Below, one piece after another: positions 60,691-64,000 of a stretch of 64,000 bases of DNA (position 1 is the first letter of the stretch; each line of letters begins with the position of its first letter). Both the position numbers and the translations under genes were made by a program. Source of the stretch: an uncultured Eggerthellaceae bacterium (GTDB lineage Bacteria; Actinomycetota; Coriobacteriia; Coriobacteriales; Eggerthellaceae); contig CALBGP010000001.1 of the NCBI GenBank assembly GCA_937892845.1, positions 62,001 to 126,000 of the forward strand. The letters run 5' to 3'. Below the pieces are notes generated by a model. The model had not been told where the DNA came from and made no database searches. It saw only the letters and a program-made list of their open reading frames with translations.

Positions 60691-61693
60691 GGGCTACTCC
60701 TTGCGAAAACACGCAGGCTGGACGCAGCACGCCTCGCTCTGCAGAATACTCATAGATTGCACTGAGCTCATTGCCGTATACGAGGCAAATGCGCTCGCCT
60801 CCCATCACCGTGCGATGGCTTGCAACGGCCGCCCTCAGCGGACCGCAATCAGACTCATCATAGCGCTGCGGCGCCTCGAACAGGCCAAGCGAATCCGCAG
60901 CGATGAATTTGCCGTTGCGAACATCGGCCCGCACCGCATCATCGATGAATGCCATGCGAAACCCAAGCAGATAGACGGGATCGACGATGGCATCCATCCC
61001 CAGCTGCTCAAGGCGCTGCAACGAACAGCAGTCCTCAACATGAAGACGCCCCGAAGATTCACGGCGCAGCGTCTCGACATGCGCAGCCGTGCCAAGGGCG
61101 GATCCGATATCACGAGCCAACGACCTGATGTACGTTCCCTTCGAAACCCTCACGCGCAGATCCCAGTGCAGACACGGGCTTGCCGGGTCCGTTTCCAAGT
61201 CGAGCAGTTCGGCTGAATGAATTACGATGTCGCGCGGTTCGAGCTCGATGACAGAACCCTTGCGAGCGACTTCATATGCCTTGACTCCGCCCTTCTTGAT
61301 TGCGGAGTACGCAGGCGGAAGCTGTTTGCGGGGACCTACCAGGCTTTCGACAAACGACCGGGCAAAGTCAGGATCGCACACGAGGTCAGGGACTTCGGCA
61401 ACGCGCAGAGGCCGGCCGAGCGCATCATCGGTATCGGTGGCAACACCGAATGCGACGCGCACAACGTAGGTCTTATCGTCTCCGACCATGTAGGCATCAA
61501 GCCTCGCAGCAGGGCCGACGCATACGGCAAGAGCACCGGTCGCCAAGGGATCCAACGTCCCGGTATGGCCGACGCGGCGCTCACCGAAGATCCGACGCAC
61601 GGCGTTGACGACATCATGGGAGGAAACTCCTTCAGGCTTATCGACGCCGACAACGAATGAAAGCCCGCTCTCCCCTCTTTTAGCTGCACACAT
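60674..61693 (-). CDS. truB: tRNA pseudouridine-55 synthase
   Basis: Makes pseudouridine 55 in the T loop of tRNAs. It has 339 residues. Motifs: VDKPEGVSSHDVVNAVRR, GHTGTLDPLATGAL with the catalytic Asp, PPAYSAIKKGGVKAYE and RVSKGTYIRSLARDIG. The open frame begins 58 codons earlier, but ATG 61693 follows GGGGAGG and overlaps the nrnA stop by 14 bases. It forms the usual rbfA-nrnA-truB-ribF chain. Confidence 0.97.
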   Translation of the reverse strand: MCAAKRGESGLSFVVGVDKPEGVSSHDVVNAVRRIFGERRVGHTGTLDPLATGALAVCVGPAARLDAYMVGDDKTYVVRVAFGVATDTDDALGRPLRVAEVPDLVCDPDFARSFVESLVGPRKQLPPAYSAIKKGGVKAYEVARKGSVIELEPRDIVIHSAELLDLETDPASPCLHWDLRVRVSKGTYIRSLARDIGSALGTAAHVETLRRESSGRLHVEDCCSLQRLEQLGMDAIVDPVYLLGFRMAFIDDAVRADVRNGKFIAADSLGLFEAPQRYDESDCGPLRAAVASHRTVMGGERICLVYGNELSAIYEYSAERGVLRPACVFSQGVARGKGV

Positions 61694-62759
61694 CCGATGC
61701 CTCCCCTGAAAAACCTCGGCAGACCCGGGCGAAAACCGCATCGGCCTGTACATGATCGGATGCAAACGGATGCGAGCATAGCGCTTCAAGGTATTCCGGC
61801 AGCTGCGCAATCGCTTCCTCGAGGGTCCCTGCGAAGGTGAACCCGGCCGCTGCCTTATGGCCGCCACCGCCTATGAATTTAGCCAGAAGGGAAACGTCGG
61901 TTTCATCATCTTTGGCCCTCAGGCTCCCTCTGACATGCTCGTCGCTCTCTCGTAGAATGCAGGCAACGCGCACACCGTTCAGGCTGCGAATAACATCGAT
62001 GAGGGGCTCAGCATCCATCTTCACGGCTCCGCAAGCCTCGAAATCATCGCGCGAAAGGTACGCCATGCACCATTCACCGTTCTCCGAGACGGTCAGGCGA
62101 TCCAAAATAAGACTCTCAAGCCGAAGAGAGGCGATTGATCTGCGTTGATACACCTCCCGCGAACATGAGGCCGGATCAGCGCCTGCGGCAACCATCTCAC
62201 CCGCTGCCCGAAACACCGATTCATCGGTGTTCTGATACTGGAAGCGACCGGTGTCGGTCATAAGGGCAACATAGCAACATGCGGCGATACCGGGACTGAC
62301 GGGCACGCCCATGAATGAAACAAGATCCCATATGAGCTTTCCGCAAGCCGCAGCATCCGCGTCCACATAGTTGAGGTCGGACATGGTCGAGTCAACGGCA
62401 TGATGGTCGATGGTCACCGTCAGCTCAGCTTGGTCCTGAATGTCTGCCGCAGCACCGATTCTCGAACGGATGGGAACATCGCACGCGATGAACACTTGCG
62501 GGGAACCGCTGTAATCCTGCGCCGCAATGAGACGGTCGGCCCCTGGGAGGAACTTCAGACCGGCGTCGATGGGCTCATCGCGCACAAGCAGGCGATCGAC
62601 CTTCTTGCCCATAGCCTCGAGCGCGAGCGCGAGCGCGAGCTGGGAACCCAAGCAGTCTCCATCCGGATTCACATGCCCGCATACGGCGAACGTATCATAT
62701 GCAGCCAAAGCCGAAGCAATCTCGGCCAATGTTGTGTTTGTCTGAGGGGTCAAAGCCAT
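61680..62759 (-). CDS. nrnA: DHH-family oligoribonuclease/pAp phosphatase (NrnA)
   Basis: A DHH-DHHA1 phosphoesterase that degrades nanoRNA and dephosphorylates pAp. It has 359 residues. HVNPDGDCLGSQ is the first metal motif, TIDHHAVDST the DHH motif, and GGGGHKAAAGF the C-terminal DHHA1 substrate motif. The segment QLALALALEA is encoded by a tandem hexamer. The ATG is six bases after the rbfA stop. The position between rbfA and truB is typical of actinobacteria and firmicutes. Confidence 0.95.
   Translation of the reverse strand: MALTPQTNTTLAEIASALAAYDTFAVCGHVNPDGDCLGSQLALALALEAMGKKVDRLLVRDEPIDAGLKFLPGADRLIAAQDYSGSPQVFIACDVPIRSRIGAAADIQDQAELTVTIDHHAVDSTMSDLNYVDADAAACGKLIWDLVSFMGVPVSPGIAACCYVALMTDTGRFQYQNTDESVFRAAGEMVAAGADPASCSREVYQRRSIASLRLESLILDRLTVSENGEWCMAYLSRDDFEACGAVKMDAEPLIDVIRSLNGVRVACILRESDEHVRGSLRAKDDETDVSLLAKFIGGGGHKAAAGFTFAGTLEEAIAQLPEYLEALCSHPFASDHVQADAVFARVCRGFSGEASDVCS
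62619..62640. repeat. Tandem GAGCGC hexamer repeat inside nrnA
   Basis: About 3.7 copies of GAGCGC (plus strand), encoding Leu-Ala repeats on the minus strand. The six-base unit keeps the reading frame if copy number changes. Confidence 0.75.
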
Positions 62760-62765
62760 AAGAGG

Positions 62766-63173
62766 CTACCTGCCCTCTTCGGACTGAACGCCCTGCTCGG
62801 CTTGAATTCGGGAGATGGCAGCGCTCTGGTCGTTGCGCCAGGCATCACGGGCCAGCGCGCCGGCAATGCGTTCGGCCTCATCGACGCTGCGATCAAGGAT
62901 GAAGCGCAGTTCAGGCGTGACCCGCCAGGAAAGTTGACGGCCCATCAGGCTGCGGATGCGACCCGATGCGGCAGCAAATCCGGCCGCAACATCATCGTAG
63001 CGATCAGGTTCGGTGACATAGTAGACATTGCATACGCTGCGGTCGAAACTCACTTCGCAGCCGGTGATGGTGACAAGGCGAAGACGCGGGTCGCTGACCT
63101 CGAACAACAGGATATTCGCAAGCACTTCACGTGCCTGCTCGTTGGTTTTGCGGTTTGCAGAACTCTGCTTCAT
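62766..63173 (-). CDS. rbfA: Ribosome-binding factor A
   Basis: A 30S assembly factor needed for 16S rRNA 5'-end maturation and cold growth. It has 135 residues with a type II KH-like fold. Motifs: NEQAREVLANILLFEVSDPRL, VSFDRSVCNVYYV and LRFILDRSVDEAERI. ATG 63173 follows GGAAGGAGG; the open frame begins 14 codons earlier. It follows infB, separated by a hairpin. Confidence 0.96.
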   Translation of the reverse strand: MKQSSANRKTNEQAREVLANILLFEVSDPRLRLVTITGCEVSFDRSVCNVYYVTEPDRYDDVAAGFAAASGRIRSLMGRQLSWRVTPELRFILDRSVDEAERIAGALARDAWRNDQSAAISRIQAEQGVQSEEGR

Positions 63174-63200
63174 GGCCGCCTCCTTCCATGGAAAACGCAG

Positions 63201-63232
63201 GGCGCCGTCCGACACGAATGCCGGATGGCGCC
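63201..63232 (-). terminator. Hairpin between infB and rbfA
   Basis: An 11-bp stem GGCGCCGTCCG/CGGATGGCGCC with one G-T pair and a 10-base loop. No T run follows, so read-through from infB to rbfA is likely. Confidence 0.55.
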
Positions 63233-63253
63233 TGCATAGAATGCTTGTGCGGG

Positions 63254-64000
63254 CTACTCGGTACGTTCAACCTCTTCGATACGGTAGCCTTCGATCGTAT
63301 CGCCGATCTTGATGTCCTGATAGCCATCGACACCGATACCGCACTCGTAACCTTGCTTGACGGTTTTGACATCGTCTTTGAAGCGACGCAGCGAGGAAAT
63401 GGTGCCTTCGAAGATGACCGTGGAGTTGCGGACGATACGAACCTTATCGTCGCGCGAAATCTCACCTTCGGTGATATAGCAGCCGGCGATCGCACCGACC
63501 TTGGGCACCTTGAAGACGTCGCGCACTTCAGCGATGCCGGTATCGCGTTCAACGATTTCCGGAGCGAGCATACCCACTCGAGCCGCGTTGATTTCCTCAA
63601 TGGCCTGGTAAATGACGCGGTACAGGCGGATATCGACCTTCTCATGCTCGGCCGCCTTGCGCGCACCGACCGTGGGACGGACGTTGAAGCCGATGATGAT
63701 GGCATCAGATGCAGCAGCCAAGGTGACGTCGGTTTCCGTCACGCCGCCGACAGCGGAATGGATGATGTTGATCTTGACTTCGGACTGATCCATCTTGCTG
63801 AACGCATCACGCAGAGCCTCGATGGAACCCTGGACGTCGGCCTTGACAACCAAGTTGAGCTCACTGGTCCCCTCGCCGATGCGGTTGAACAGATCATCCA
63901 GGCTCATATGGCTCTTGGCCTCCTGCTCCTTCAAGCGGGCACGAAGAGCACGCTCTTCGGCAAGCTTGCGAGCATCGCGTTCGTCCTCGAACACACGGAA
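63254..64000 (-). CDS. infB: Translation initiation factor IF-2, C-terminal part cut by window edge
   Basis: The GTPase that brings initiator tRNA to the ribosome. Only the last 248 codons are in the window; the frame is open at 64000. Visible are the end of domain II and the linker (SLDDLFNRIGEG), domain III with VVKADVQGSIEAL, IHSAVGGVTETDV and IIIGFNVRPT, and the fMet-tRNA-binding domain IV with AEVRDVFKVPKVGAIAGCYI. The G domain lies outside. It heads the infB-rbfA-nrnA-truB-ribF run. Confidence 0.97.
   Translation of the reverse strand, partial: FRVFEDERDARKLAEERALRARLKEQEAKSHMSLDDLFNRIGEGTSELNLVVKADVQGSIEALRDAFSKMDQSEVKINIIHSAVGGVTETDVTLAAASDAIIIGFNVRPTVGARKAAEHEKVDIRLYRVIYQAIEEINAARVGMLAPEIVERDTGIAEVRDVFKVPKVGAIAGCYITEGEISRDDKVRIVRNSTVIFEGTISSLRRFKDDVKTVKQGYECGIGVDGYQDIKIGDTIEGYRIEEVERTE

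Overview
This window is bacterial chromosome, densely packed with housekeeping genes. I find 53 protein genes (two cut by the window ends) and three tRNAs. All but seven of the protein genes lie on the minus strand, so the main direction of transcription is right to left. I see no phage, insertion sequence, CRISPR array or rRNA. The moderately high GC, frequent GTG and occasional TTG starts, the seven-helix membrane LuxR regulator, pyruvate phosphate dikinase with its regulatory kinase, a membrane pyrophosphatase, and a carbamoyl-phosphate (putrescine/agmatine type) catabolic operon together suggest an anaerobic, amino-acid-fermenting actinobacterium of the Coriobacteriia, probably Eggerthellaceae. 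This placement is an inference from gene content, not from a database search.

Left part (1-21.7 kb): a partial APC amino acid permease; aroF (DAHP synthase); mfd; the plus-strand set nth-crcB-coaC; carA-carB with two leader hairpins; azlC-azlD; then an MFS carrier, carbamate kinase, an NhaC-family transporter and a carbamoyltransferase in one minus-strand operon, divergent from a 7TM-LuxR regulator; then dgt. The carbamoyltransferase would be auto-annotated as ornithine carbamoyltransferase, but it carries the YGLY motif and C-terminal helix of putrescine carbamoyltransferase. The operon therefore looks like an energy-yielding carbamoyl-transfer pathway whose transporter is not of the usual type. 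Every gene junction in it holds a stable hairpin.

Middle part (21.7-37 kb): ppdK with its kinase/pyrophosphorylase ppsR; a long translation and RNA cluster read rpsP-khpA-rimM-trmD-lepB-glyQ-glyS; rpsO and pnp; then a plus-strand acetamidase/formamidase and an APC permease ending in a textbook terminator.

Right part (36.6-64 kb): the M23 peptidase gene, then a run of DUF512 radical-SAM protein, der, plsY and gpsA; the cluster read trmL-M50-scpA-scpB-rluB-aroA-cmk-plsC-ispH; an ABC-F ATPase and an L,D-transpeptidase; tRNA-Asn, tRNA-Val and a CAT-anticodon tRNA that looks like tRNA-Ile2; the dnaG-rpoD pair; a membrane pyrophosphatase; and infB-rbfA-nrnA-truB-ribF, with infB running off the right edge.

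Many genes overlap by a few bases or are separated by fewer than ten, which supports the chosen starts and points to translational coupling. The most notable region is 14.2-20.6 kb.
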